Part shown: positions 1 to 8,479 of the stretch, one piece after another
Layout: each line of letters begins with the position of its first letter
Position numbering within the stretch: position 1 is the first letter of the stretch
Origin: Sphaerisporangium dianthi
GTDB taxonomy: Bacteria; Actinomycetota; Actinomycetes; Streptosporangiales; Streptosporangiaceae
Length of the DNA stretch: 64,000 nucleotides
Assembly: GCF_042654065.1 (NCBI RefSeq)
Contig: NZ_JBHSFP010000008.1
Location: forward strand, 242,684 to 306,683
Direction: 5' to 3'
Translations under genes and position numbers: made by a program
The notes under the pieces: generated by a model
What the model saw: only the letters and a program-made list of their open reading frames with translations
Told to the model about the DNA's origin: nothing
The model's database searches: none

Positions 1-545
1 TTGCACAGCTTCGACGTGCAGTACGCCTGCATTCCCGGGCCTCGGCCGGCGGCGATCGCTGCCGCGTCGCGGTAGGTCACCTTCACGGGGAAGAAGGCCG
101 GCGGGTCGTGCAGGTCGCTGGTGACGAAGACGATGCGGCCGCTGTCGCCCATCTGGTTCAGCAGGAGGTTGGTCAGCAGGAAGTGCCCCAGGTGGTTGAC
201 GGCGAAGATCGTCTCGAAGCCGTCGGCGGTGCGTGGCATGCCGGGCGTGCCGCCTGCGCTGATGCCGGCGTTGCAGACCACACCGTGCAGTGGCGGCAAG
301 GCCGCGTGCGAGTAGGTGACGTGGAAGGCGCGCACCGAGGCCAATGAGGCCAGGTCCAGTTCCATGACCGAGATGTTCGAGTTGTTGGTCTCCACCCGCA
401 GCGCCTTGGCCGCCGCCTCGCCTCGCGCCAGGCTCCGGCAGGCGAGCACCACGTGGTAGCCCGGATCGCTGAGGGCGACGTTCTTCGCGCATTGGTATCC
501 CAGACCGGCGTTGCCGCCGGTGATGATGACGGTCTTGTCGCCCAT
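1..545 (-). CDS. Short-chain dehydrogenase/reductase, C-terminus off the left edge
   Basis: Reading leftward from ATG at 545 gives an open frame of 181 codons that runs off the window. The protein begins MGDKTVIITGGNAGLGYQCA, with the SDR cofactor motif TGGNAGLG. It then has an NAG motif (VCNAGIS) and ends at YCTSKLCN, which contains the YxxxK catalytic pair. The layout resembles protochlorophyllide-reductase/retinol-dehydrogenase-like SDRs that use NADP(H). The substrate cannot be inferred. It lies divergent from a TetR regulator with a palindrome between them, so it is probably the regulator's target. Confidence 0.88.
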   Translation of the reverse strand, partial: MGDKTVIITGGNAGLGYQCAKNVALSDPGYHVVLACRSLARGEAAAKALRVETNNSNISVMELDLASLASVRAFHVTYSHAALPPLHGVVCNAGISAGGTPGMPRTADGFETIFAVNHLGHFLLTNLLLNQMGDSGRIVFVTSDLHDPPAFFPVKVTYRDAAAIAAGRGPGMQAYCTSKLC

Positions 546-569
546 GACGTCTCCTGACCTACGATGGAC

Positions 570-591
570 GAAACGGATCGCATTCCGTTTC
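570..591. promoter_or_regulatory. Palindromic operator between SDR and TetR genes
   Basis: Arms gaaacgga (570-577) and tccgtttc (584-591) form a perfect 8-bp inverted repeat around a 6-nt spacer. It sits 25 bases from the SDR start and 29 bases from the TetR start. The size and placement are typical of a TetR-family operator controlling both genes. Confidence 0.55.
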
Positions 592-619
592 ATTCCAGCA
601 TAAGAGGAGTGCGTTCCAC

Positions 620-1210
620 TTGTCTACTGAGTCCCATCCGGACCGCCGCGAGCGGGCCGACCGCAGGCGCAATCGTGAGCTGATCGTTGCTGCGGCCAGA
701 GAGGCTTTCGCCCGTGCCGACATCGAGGGCGAGACCCTTTCGATGAACCAGGTCGCCCGTGAGGCCGGTGTCGGCGTCGCCACGCTCTACCGGCACTTCC
801 CCACCCGAGACGAGCTTGCGCTGGCCGTCTACCAGAGCAAACTCGACGAGGTCACCGCGCGCGTGCGCTCGCGCACCCAGGACCGGAACGCCCATGCGTC
901 GTTCCGGTTCTGGGTGGCGGAGTTCGCCTCGTTCATGCTCGCCACTCGCGGGATGATGGACACGCTGCGCGCCGCCGGCCAGTCCGCGACCCCGTTCGCC
1001 TCGCCGGGCTCCGATGGTGTCGCCGAGGTGGTCGCCGCATTCCTCGCGGCCGGCGCGGCAGACGGCAGCATGCGCGAGGACCTCGACGCCATGGACACGA
1101 CCGTCGCGATCTGCGCCCTCCTCGCCACCACCGGGGCAGACGACTCCGGAGCACGGGCCAGGAGACTCCTGGACCTGTTCATCGACAGCCTCGCAGCCCG
1201 AGCCGAGTGA
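620..1210 (+). CDS. TetR-family transcriptional regulator
   Basis: This 196-residue protein has an N-terminal TetR helix-turn-helix (roughly residues 15-60, with VAREAGVGVATLYRHFPTRDEL) and a variable all-helical ligand domain. The likely start is TTG at 620, preceded by a good ribosome binding site (agaggag, 604-609). It is divergent from the SDR gene, with a 22-bp palindrome in the 74-bp gap, so it probably represses that gene and itself. The ligand is unknown. The family call is secure; the target is inferred from position. Confidence 0.9.
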   Translation: MSTESHPDRRERADRRRNRELIVAAAREAFARADIEGETLSMNQVAREAGVGVATLYRHFPTRDELALAVYQSKLDEVTARVRSRTQDRNAHASFRFWVAEFASFMLATRGMMDTLRAAGQSATPFASPGSDGVAEVVAAFLAAGAADGSMREDLDAMDTTVAICALLATTGADDSGARARRLLDLFIDSLAARAE

Positions 1211-1398
1211 AACGAGGTCAACCACCCGCCCCGGACCGCTCGCCATGATGGACCGCGCCGCTGTCCTCCAGGCCGGCCCGCCATCCAACCGCCCTCCCAC
1301 CTCCGGCGTTCATAGGGGGTTGATCTGACGGCTCTGCGGCGTCAGGGGCCTGGTTCGACGTCGCTCGATCGACGCGTCAGGTCTCGCGCGGTAGCGGG

Positions 1399-3225
1399 TC
1401 AGGACAGGGTCACCTGGTGGTCGCGCATCCAGGCGTCGAGTTCGACGAGCTGGACGAGGAGTTGTGCGGCGCTGGCGCCGCCGGGGAGTTGTGCGTTCAG
1501 CTGGTCGGTGTCGATCTGGCGGAGGAGGTCGTTGAGGCGGGGGGTGTCGAACATTCCGTGCAGGGGGGAGTCGCCTGCGTTCGTTATGCGCATCGCCTCG
1601 TGCACCAGGGCCTTTTCGTGGGACGGGTTCTGGACGTGGGGGTAGGCGCTCTTCTGGCGGTTCAGTGTGGTGGGCGGGAGGATGTCGGCCATCGCCTGCT
1701 TGAGGAGGCTTTTCAGGCCGTTGGCGCATTTCATGGACCAGGGGACGTTCCATACGTACTGGACCAGGCGGTGGTCGCAGAACGGCAGGCGCACGTGGAG
1801 GCCTTGTGCGGCGCTCATGCGTTCCTTGCGGTCCAGGACCACGGCCAGTGGGCCGGCCATTCCCAGGTACAGGACTTCGCGCATGCGCGCGTCCAGGCCC
1901 TGTTCGCCCGGCAGGCTCGGCACTTCGCTGAGGAGCTGTGCGTAGCGGGCCTTCTCGTCGCCGTCCTGGCTGAGGTCCGGGGTCAGGTAGTCGGCGAGTC
2001 TGGGGCCGTCGCCGAGCCAGGGGAAGGTGTCGCGGCGGATCAGGTCGGGTTTGAAGAGGTAGGGGTATCCGCCGAAGAACTCGTCGGCGGCCTCACCGGA
2101 CATGGCCACTGTGGTGTCCTGGCGCATTCGCTGGAACAGCAGGTACATCGACGCGTCGAACTGGCCCCAGCCGGGGAGGTCACGTGCGCGGCGGGTCGCC
2201 GGGATCACGTCGAGCAGGTCCCGCATCGTCGCGGTGAGAGTGGTGTGCCTGCTTCCCATGTGTTCCGCGGCGGCGGCGGCGTACGGGCTGTCCACGTCGG
2301 GTCGTAGTTCGGTCGGCGCGAAGTGGGCCTTGTCGCTGTCGAAGTCGACGCAGTACGTGTCGAGGGGGTACGGCAGGGAGCGGGCCGCCAGTGCGGCGAC
2401 CGAGGTCGAGTCGACGCCGCCGGACAGCATCGCGGCGCAGGGGCCGGAGGCGGGGAGCTGCGTCGCCACGGCTTCGTGGAGAAGTTCCCTTACGTGTTCG
2501 GCGGTCTCGGCGGGGGTGTGGGGGTGTGGTTCGCTCGTCAGGCGCCAGTAGGCGCGCGAGACCGGGCCGTGGCCGGGGGTGGAGGTGATGACGTGCGCGG
2601 GTTTCACCTCGTGTACGCCGGCGAGCGGTGTCTCACCGGCGAGTGTGAGGCGCGGCTGGAGCACGATCGTCATCAGGGAGCGGTCGAGGCGCGGGGTGAA
2701 GAGCGGGTTCGCCATGATCGCTTTGGGGAGGGAGGCGAACAGGATCCCGCCGGGGTAGGGGTGGTAGTACAGCGGCTTCAGGCCCATGTGGTCCCGTGCC
2801 AGCAGCAGTCGCCGGTCGCGCGCGTCCCAGACGGCGATCGCGAACGCGCCGACGAGGCGGGTGACGAAGTCCGCGCCGTGCGTCAGGTAGGCCCGCAGCA
2901 GCACGTCGGTGTCGGTGGCGGCGGGGGACAGGTTCAGGGACCGGCGGACGGCGGCCAGGTTGTAGATCGCGCCGTCGTACACGAGCGCGACGGGCCCCTC
3001 GTCCGAGGACGGGCCGCCGCGCGCGGGGAACAGCGCCGGTTGAGGGCCTTCGGTGGTGCCGGGGGTGGTGAGCTTGCGGTGGCCGAGCGCCGCGTGCCGG
3101 GTGATGTGGACCGCGCCCGCGTCGGGGCCGCGGTCGCGCATCGTGTCCGTCATGGCGTGCACGATGTGCGCCTGCTCCGTCAGGTCGCGTCCGAAGTCGA
3201 TCCATCCGATGAGACCGCCGCTCAT
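1399..3225 (-). CDS. Asparagine synthetase B/beta-lactam synthetase-like protein with degenerate glutaminase site (TblS-like)
   Basis: 608 residues with an N-terminal class-II amidotransferase fold and a C-terminal synthetase domain carrying the ATP-pyrophosphatase loop SGGVDS (about 268-273), MSGEAADEFFGGY and GLKSLLKQAM. The start at 3225 has a strong ribosome site (aggggag, 9 bases upstream); an ATG at 3258 lies before that site. True AsnB begins MCGI; this one begins MSGGLIGW, so the Cys nucleophile is replaced by Ser with one inserted residue. The NGE oxyanion segment reads DGA. Glutamine hydrolysis is therefore probably lost, as in beta-lactam synthetase and carbapenam synthetase, which close a ring with an internal amine. 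It ends the leftward arm of the tabtoxin-like cluster, where TblS performs ring closure. A free-ammonia asparagine synthetase is the main alternative. Confidence 0.8.
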   Translation of the reverse strand: MSGGLIGWIDFGRDLTEQAHIVHAMTDTMRDRGPDAGAVHITRHAALGHRKLTTPGTTEGPQPALFPARGGPSSDEGPVALVYDGAIYNLAAVRRSLNLSPAATDTDVLLRAYLTHGADFVTRLVGAFAIAVWDARDRRLLLARDHMGLKPLYYHPYPGGILFASLPKAIMANPLFTPRLDRSLMTIVLQPRLTLAGETPLAGVHEVKPAHVITSTPGHGPVSRAYWRLTSEPHPHTPAETAEHVRELLHEAVATQLPASGPCAAMLSGGVDSTSVAALAARSLPYPLDTYCVDFDSDKAHFAPTELRPDVDSPYAAAAAEHMGSRHTTLTATMRDLLDVIPATRRARDLPGWGQFDASMYLLFQRMRQDTTVAMSGEAADEFFGGYPYLFKPDLIRRDTFPWLGDGPRLADYLTPDLSQDGDEKARYAQLLSEVPSLPGEQGLDARMREVLYLGMAGPLAVVLDRKERMSAAQGLHVRLPFCDHRLVQYVWNVPWSMKCANGLKSLLKQAMADILPPTTLNRQKSAYPHVQNPSHEKALVHEAMRITNAGDSPLHGMFDTPRLNDLLRQIDTDQLNAQLPGGASAAQLLVQLVELDAWMRDHQVTLS

Positions 3226-3306
3226 CTGGTCAGCTCCCCTGTGGTCGTTGGTGGTCAAGGCTTCATGGGAATCCGGCGTACGCGGGTCAGTGCCGGAGAC
3301 CGCCGT

Positions 3307-4512
3307 TCATCTGGCCGTCTTCTCTGGAGGCGTGAGGGGTCCGAGCCTGGTGAGCACCCGGCGCACGCGGGTCAGTGCCTCGCGGGTGCGGTCCTGCGGG
3401 TGGACGAGCGCGATGCGCAGGTGGCCCGCGCCGGGGTTGGTGCCGCAGTCGGTGGCCGTGCCGAGGTAGCGGCCCGGCATCACCGTCACGGCCTCTTCGC
3501 GCCACAGCCGGCGCGCGGCCTCCTCGTCGTCGGGTACGGGGAACCAGAGGAAGAATCCCGCCTCGGCCCGCTGGTAACCGGGCAGATCGCCGAGCAGTTC
3601 GTCCGCGGTGTCCCAGTTGGCGCTCACCGCGGACCGCAGGTGTGCGACGTGCGCGTCGTCGGCCCACAGGCGTGTCGCCACCGCGCACACCGGCGCCGCC
3701 TGGGAGACGCCGCAGGCGCGGTTGCGGTTCGCGTACGCCGCCACGCTCGCCGGGTCACCGATCACGAAACCGGACCGCAGGCCCGGCATCCCGGACCGTT
3801 TGGACAGGGTGTGCAGGACCAGGAAGCGTCCCGTTTCACTGATCGTGCCGGACGTCAGGAACCCGTCGTGCGCGGACGCGGCGTGGACGAGGTCGATGTA
3901 GCACTCGTCGACGACGAGCAGCGCGCCGGCCGCGCGCGCCGCCGCGCTGATGGCGCGCACTGTGGCAGGGGTGTGCGTCTCACCGCGGGGGTTTCCCGGT
4001 GAGCAGACGACGACCGCGGCGACACCGCGGTGAGCGGCCACGGCGGCGGGGACCTCCGGCGCGTGGCCGTAGAGGATCGCGCGGCCTCCCGCGGCCTCCA
4101 CCGCCGCGTGGTACGTGGGATAGAAGGGGTTCGGCAGGACGACCGCCGGAGCGCGCGGGTGGACGGCGAGGGTGATGGCGGCCGTGACGGCTTGCTTCGT
4201 GCCGGGGGTCGGCTCGATGGCGAGCGATCCTTCGTCAACGGCGGCGCGCAGGTGGGGGCCGAAGCGGCGTTCCAGCCAGCCCGTGTAGGCGGCGCGGAGC
4301 TCAGGTGTGCCGCCGAGCGGCGGGTAGCGCGTCCAGCCGTCCACCTCACCGAGGAGACGGCCGTCCACCGGCGGCGTGACGAGGCGGGCCTCGCCGAGCT
4401 GGAGGGGGATCGTGGCGACGCCAGGGGGTGCGGGGATTCCCGCCAGGAGCGCGCGCAGCCGGTCGAACGCGCTCGGTGCCGGCGTCGGTCGCGTTGGTCG
4501 CGTCGATGGCAT
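3307..4512 (-). CDS. PLP-dependent class I/II aminotransferase, DapC-like (TabD-like)
   Basis: 401 residues, fold type I aminotransferase. Visible are the glycine-rich PLP cradle, NPFYPTYHAA, SPGNPRGETH, VVDECYIDL and the Schiff-base lysine in LHTLSKRSGMPGLR (Lys about 238). It is closest in style to actinobacterial N-succinyldiaminopimelate aminotransferase DapC, which transaminates the succinylated keto intermediate of lysine biosynthesis. It lies 7 bases after the DapD-like gene and upstream of the synthetase. This matches the aminotransferase expected to follow succinylation in a tabtoxinine pathway. A housekeeping DapC role is possible, but the neighbours argue for specialised metabolism. 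Confidence 0.85.
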   Translation of the reverse strand: MPSTRPTRPTPAPSAFDRLRALLAGIPAPPGVATIPLQLGEARLVTPPVDGRLLGEVDGWTRYPPLGGTPELRAAYTGWLERRFGPHLRAAVDEGSLAIEPTPGTKQAVTAAITLAVHPRAPAVVLPNPFYPTYHAAVEAAGGRAILYGHAPEVPAAVAAHRGVAAVVVCSPGNPRGETHTPATVRAISAAARAAGALLVVDECYIDLVHAASAHDGFLTSGTISETGRFLVLHTLSKRSGMPGLRSGFVIGDPASVAAYANRNRACGVSQAAPVCAVATRLWADDAHVAHLRSAVSANWDTADELLGDLPGYQRAEAGFFLWFPVPDDEEAARRLWREEAVTVMPGRYLGTATDCGTNPGAGHLRIALVHPQDRTREALTRVRRVLTRLGPLTPPEKTAR

Positions 4513-4519
4513 CGACGGG

Positions 4520-5326
4520 TCAGTCGCGAACGAGGTCGTTCAGGGCCGTCTTGCCGCGGGTGCGTTCGTCGGCGTACTTGACGATGATCGCCGCGGAGAT
4601 CGAGATGTCGGGATTGTTCGCGTCGACACGGGAGCCCGGGACGACGACGGCGTTCTCGGGGACCTCGCCGTAGGCGACCTTTCCTGTGGCGCGGTCGACG
4701 ATGGGGGTGGACCTGCCGAGGAACACCCCCATGCCGAGCACGGCGCCACGCCTCACGACCACTCCTTCGGCGATCTCCGAGCGCGCGCCGACGAAGACGT
4801 CGTCCTCGACGATCACCGGCTGCTCACCGAGGGGTTCCAGGACGCCGCCGATGCCGGCCCCGCCGGAGATGTGGCAGCGCGCACCGACCTGCGCGCAGGA
4901 GCCGACGGTGGCCCAGGTGTCGATCATCGTGCCGGGGCCGATGTAGGCGCCGACGTTGACGAAGCACGGCATCAGCACGACTCCGGGCGCCACGTACGCG
5001 CCGTGGCGGACGACGCCGCCGGGGACCACACGCAGGCGCGCCTCGCGGAAGGCGGCGTCGTCCCAGTCCTCGAACTTGAGCGCGATCTTGTCGAAGCTCT
5101 TCGGCCGTCGCGGGCCGCCGGCGCCGACCTCGTTCCGGCGGGTCAGGAACGACAGCAGGATGACCTTCTTCACGAAGGTGTCGACCACCCACTCCGGCCC
5201 CTCCGGCCGCGCCGCGCGCAGCTCTCCGCGGTCGAGGGCCTCAAGGCCGGCGGTGACGTGAGGTGCGAGGGCCGCGAGGTCGTCCTCGGACAACGACTCC
5301 CGGCGCTCGAAGGCGGTCTCGACCAT
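4520..5326 (-). CDS. dapD: Tetrahydrodipicolinate N-succinyltransferase, proteobacterial-type DapD (TabB-like)
   Basis: 268 residues from ATG at 5326 (ribosome site aggag just upstream, 4 bases after the LysA-like stop). An N-terminal helical domain (ETAFERRESL) is followed by a left-handed beta-helix of hexapeptide repeats (VLMPCFVNVGAYIGPGTMID, WATVGSCAQVGARCHISGG). The C-terminal part has TRGKTALNDLV. It acts on cyclic tetrahydrodipicolinate with succinyl-CoA. Length and motifs follow the E. coli/Pseudomonas enzyme closely, not the longer actinobacterial DapD. This suggests horizontal origin. It fits the TabB role of tabtoxin biosynthesis. Confidence 0.9.
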   Translation of the reverse strand: MVETAFERRESLSEDDLAALAPHVTAGLEALDRGELRAARPEGPEWVVDTFVKKVILLSFLTRRNEVGAGGPRRPKSFDKIALKFEDWDDAAFREARLRVVPGGVVRHGAYVAPGVVLMPCFVNVGAYIGPGTMIDTWATVGSCAQVGARCHISGGAGIGGVLEPLGEQPVIVEDDVFVGARSEIAEGVVVRRGAVLGMGVFLGRSTPIVDRATGKVAYGEVPENAVVVPGSRVDANNPDISISAAIIVKYADERTRGKTALNDLVRD

Positions 5327-5330
5327 GCTC

Positions 5331-6563
5331 CTATCCAAGATCGAACTCCCAGCGGACGGTCGCCATGTAGTCCTCGTAGGTCTCGGCACGCCGGATCTCC
5401 ACCACGTCGCCGGCGTCGGTGAGCATCAGCTCGGCGGGTCGCAGGCGGCCGTTGTAGGTGAAGCCCATGGCGTGGCCGTGGGCTCCGGTGTCATGGATGA
5501 GCGCGATGTCGCCGTCGCGTGGCTCCGGCAGCTCCCGGTCGACGGCGAACTTGTCCATGTTCTCGCAGAGCGCGCCGACGACGTCGAACCTGCCGACGGG
5601 CCGTCCCTCGGCGTAGGGGAGGGAGACGTGGTGGTACGCGCCGTACATGGCGGGCCGCATCAGCGACGACATCGACGCGTCCACGCCGGCGATCTCGTGG
5701 CCTTTGCGGCAGCGGTTGATGACGCGTGTGACGAGGACGCCGTGCGGGCCGGTCACGTACCGGCCGATCTCGGTGATGACGCGCGGCCCGTCGACGCCGA
5801 AGAACTTCTCCCGCGCCGCGAGGATCTCGTCCGCGTAGGCGGTGATGTCGATGGGTTTGTCGTCCAGGCGGTAAGGGATGCCGAGACCGCCGCCGACGTT
5901 CACGTACTCCAGCTCGATCCCGGCCTCCTCGGCGACACGCGCGCCGAGCCGGATGACGTCGGCGGCGGCCTGCGCGGCGCGGCCGGTGTCGAGCTCGTTG
6001 GCGCACGTCATGCCGTGGATGCCGAACCGCCGCGCGCCTCGGGCCGCCGCGTCCGCGTACGCGCCGGCGAGCTCGCCGGCGGGGACGCCGAACTTGCTGT
6101 GCGCCGCGTCACCCATGAGCGTGGAACCGGCGGCGAGACCGTTGGGGGAGACGCGAAAGGCGACGACCTCGGGAAGCTCGTCGACTTTCTCCGCGAACGA
6201 CCTGTCGTCGAACGTTATCAGCGCGCCGGCGTCGCGTGCCGCCCGGTATTCGGACAGCGCGGTGTTGTTGGAGGTGAAAACGACGTCGCCGCTCCGCGCG
6301 CCGACCGCCTCCGCGAGACGCAGTTCCACCGGAGAAGAACAGTCGAAACCGCTTCCCGCGGCGCGCAGCAACGCGAGGACGGCCGGGTTGGGCAAGGCCT
6401 TCACCGCGAAATACTGCCGGTAGGGGATTTCACTGAACGCGCGGGCCAGCGCCTTGTGCGTTGACACGATTCCGCGCGCGTCGTAAATGTGGAACGGTGT
6501 GCCGTGATTCGCGACCATCTCGGGAAGCCGCGGCAGCAGTCGCTCCGCGAATTCAGCCGGCAT
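5331..6563 (-). CDS. Diaminopimelate decarboxylase-like PLP enzyme (TabA/LysA-like)
   Basis: 410 residues, fold type III (alanine racemase-like barrel) decarboxylase. The PLP lysine is in YFAVKALPNP (Lys55). Later come VNVGGGLGIPY, EIGRYVTGPHGVL and GALCENMDKF, with the Cys-Glu pair of the diaminopimelate/ornithine decarboxylase active site. Several residues differ from true LysA: GIHGMTCANE replaces the usual HCHIGSQ, and GAHGHAM replaces GAYG. It may therefore act on a modified substrate. LysA-like TabA is required for tabtoxin synthesis in P. syringae. The start is ATG 6563; an in-frame TTG at 6569 is possible. It ends 4 bases before DapD. Confidence 0.85.
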   Translation of the reverse strand: MPAEFAERLLPRLPEMVANHGTPFHIYDARGIVSTHKALARAFSEIPYRQYFAVKALPNPAVLALLRAAGSGFDCSSPVELRLAEAVGARSGDVVFTSNNTALSEYRAARDAGALITFDDRSFAEKVDELPEVVAFRVSPNGLAAGSTLMGDAAHSKFGVPAGELAGAYADAAARGARRFGIHGMTCANELDTGRAAQAAADVIRLGARVAEEAGIELEYVNVGGGLGIPYRLDDKPIDITAYADEILAAREKFFGVDGPRVITEIGRYVTGPHGVLVTRVINRCRKGHEIAGVDASMSSLMRPAMYGAYHHVSLPYAEGRPVGRFDVVGALCENMDKFAVDRELPEPRDGDIALIHDTGAHGHAMGFTYNGRLRPAELMLTDAGDVVEIRRAETYEDYMATVRWEFDLG

Positions 6564-6581
6564 TGGCAAGGCGGGATCCGA

Positions 6582-7280
6582 TCATCCTGGTACGAGCGCG
6601 ACGCATATCGTGCGGTTGCGCATGCCGCTCACCGGCCGCTGGTAAGGAAAGTAGTAGCTTTCTTCCGGTTCGAACCCGAAAGACGCCAGGCTCTTGTGCA
6701 GATAGTCCCTCGCGATGAACCAGAACCCGTCCACGTGCTCGTGCGGCGCGAAGTCGGCCTTGCCGTCGCGCGGAGCGTCGTTGGACAGGATCAGGTGGGT
6801 CCCCGGCCGCAGGGCCAGGTCGCGGAGTTTGCCGAGCGCGGGGGCCAGTTCCTCGGTGGCGTCGAAGAGGTGGCCGAGCAGGCCGTCGGCGTAGACGGCC
6901 GACACGTCCGCGGCGTCCTCCGGACGCAGCTCGAAGAAGTCGACGGTGCGCGCGTCGACGCCCTTCTTCCTGGTCAGCTCGACGGCTTCGGCGTTGCAGT
7001 CGATGGCGCGCATGTCGCGGCCGTGCGAGACCAGGTCGGCTTCGACGAAGCCGTTGCCGCAGCCGAGCGACAGCACCGTCGCCTCAGGCGCGGTCAGCAT
7101 GCGGATCTTGAGAGTGATGTGCGATCGGTACTCGGGGACGTAGGTCGACGGGGTGACGGAGTCGTTGAAGGCGTCGCCGTTCTCCCAGATGTCGTAGATG
7201 CTCTTCGGAGCGGAGCCGACGGAGCGTGGCAGACAATAATAGTCGCGAATGCGAGCGAGCTCCGGTTTGGATCGCGGCAC
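6582..7280 (-). CDS. SAM-dependent methyltransferase (TblA-sized)
   Basis: 232 residues from GTG at 7280, preceded by an aggga-type ribosome site. A class I methyltransferase core begins at VLSLGCGNGFVEADL (motif I), with RAIDCNAEAVEL as the acidic motif II. A post-I region contains YADGLLGHLFD. It is the first gene of the leftward arm, 18 bases before the LysA-like gene. TblA of P. syringae is about the same size and essential for tabtoxin. Feeding studies, as I recall them, trace one tabtoxinine carbon to the methionine methyl group, so a C-methylation role is attractive. The homology to TblA itself is my inference. Confidence 0.75.
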   Translation of the reverse strand: MPRSKPELARIRDYYCLPRSVGSAPKSIYDIWENGDAFNDSVTPSTYVPEYRSHITLKIRMLTAPEATVLSLGCGNGFVEADLVSHGRDMRAIDCNAEAVELTRKKGVDARTVDFFELRPEDAADVSAVYADGLLGHLFDATEELAPALGKLRDLALRPGTHLILSNDAPRDGKADFAPHEHVDGFWFIARDYLHKSLASFGFEPEESYYFPYQRPVSGMRNRTICVALVPG

Positions 7281-7642
7281 CCTGTCCCTCCCTGGTCTAA
7301 CCGGTGTCTAAACCATGCCAGTGGGATGGATTTCTCGCCTTTGAGTTTTCCAGCCATCGAACACGCGGCAAGAGCGTAACACGCGGCCCGCGGCCGGCAA
7401 AGGGTCGAGTCAATTGCTGGACCGACCGAAATCGCAGTATGGGTCGCTCGTATAGGAGTGAGGAGTTCGTAACATGTAAACCACCTAGTCGGTGCTGGTG
7501 TGCGAGTTTCGGTGCGCCACTTATCGCGGTCGGATGTGGGGCCGATTCCGGTTGGTGAAAGTTTCCCGCTGTCTTGCGTGCCGCTGTGACGGTGTCATAT
7601 GCTCCGGCCGTCGCCGCTACGGGTTCTATGCGAGGTTCAGCC
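7281..7642. promoter_or_regulatory. Divergent promoter region of the biosynthetic locus
   Basis: This 362-bp gap separates the two arms and must hold the promoters for both. It has no convincing gene. A consensus ribosome site (aggag, 7461-7465) stands 8 bases before ATG-TAA (7474-7479), an apparent start-stop element in the leader of the rightward arm. I saw no clear large palindrome. Confidence 0.5.
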
Positions 7643-8479
7643 ATGCCCGAGTTGATTCCCATTACGGAAACCATTGGCACTGAAGTCCGCGGAATCGATG
7701 TCACAGGTCGTATTTCAGATCACGACTTCGAGCGCATCTATCGGGCCTGGATCGACACCACGATTTTGCTGATCAGAGGCCAGAAGATGACCCCTGATCA
7801 GCAGGTGGAGTTCACCCGCAGATTCGGTGAGGTGCTCACCTACACGCGATCCCAGTTCAACGCCGACGACCATCCCGAGATACTCGTGCTGTCGAATCTG
7901 ACCCGCGACGGCAAGCCGATCGGCTCGGCGTACAGCGGCCGCGTGTGGCACAGCGACGGAGCGTACCTGACCGACCCGCCGACGGGATCGATGCTGTACG
8001 CGCGCGAGATCCCGCCGGTCGGCGGGGACACGTGGTACGGCAACATGTACGCCGCCTACGACGCGCTCCCGGTCAAGGTCAAGGACCGGATCGCCGACCT
8101 CAAGGTCGTCATCAGCCGCGTCCAGTCCCGGCCCTACAACTACCCCGACCGGCCGCCTCCCACCGCCAAGGAACGCGAGGAGTGGGTGGACGTCGCGCAC
8201 CCCATCGTCAAGGTGCACGACGTGCGCGGACGCAAGGCCCTGTACGTCGGCGGCAACGTGCCGTGGCGCATCGAGGGGATGGACGAGGAAGAGAGCCGGC
8301 CGCTCATCACGTTCCTGCAGGAGTTCGCCACGATGCCGCGATTCACCTACCGGCACCGATGGCAGGTCGGCGACATCATCCTGTGGGACAACCGCAGCGC
8401 CATGCACATGGCCACCTACTACGACGACGTCAACCACCGGCGCCTGATGCACCGGACCACTCTCGCGGCGGCCCGTTAG
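7643..8479 (+). CDS. TauD/TfdA-family Fe(II)/2-oxoglutarate dioxygenase
   Basis: 278 residues from ATG 7643 (cgaggt ribosome-like site 7 bases upstream; earlier in-frame starts are longer but poorly supported). The iron facial triad is intact: His103-x-Asp105 in VWHSDGAY and distal His270 in RLMHRTTL, with the 2-oxoglutarate Arg region following. TauD-type enzymes hydroxylate or desaturate small substrates with oxygen and 2-oxoglutarate. It is first in the rightward operon. In tabtoxin the comparable TblC is a clavaminate-synthase-like dioxygenase probably responsible for ring-carbon hydroxylation. A similar role is inferred here. Confidence 0.88.
   Translation: MPELIPITETIGTEVRGIDVTGRISDHDFERIYRAWIDTTILLIRGQKMTPDQQVEFTRRFGEVLTYTRSQFNADDHPEILVLSNLTRDGKPIGSAYSGRVWHSDGAYLTDPPTGSMLYAREIPPVGGDTWYGNMYAAYDALPVKVKDRIADLKVVISRVQSRPYNYPDRPPPTAKEREEWVDVAHPIVKVHDVRGRKALYVGGNVPWRIEGMDEEESRPLITFLQEFATMPRFTYRHRWQVGDIILWDNRSAMHMATYYDDVNHRRLMHRTTLAAAR

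Noticed and set aside
1399..3225. Housekeeping asparagine synthetase
   Set aside because: Loss of the N-terminal Cys and the NGE motif, and the cluster context, make a normal glutamine-dependent AsnB unlikely.
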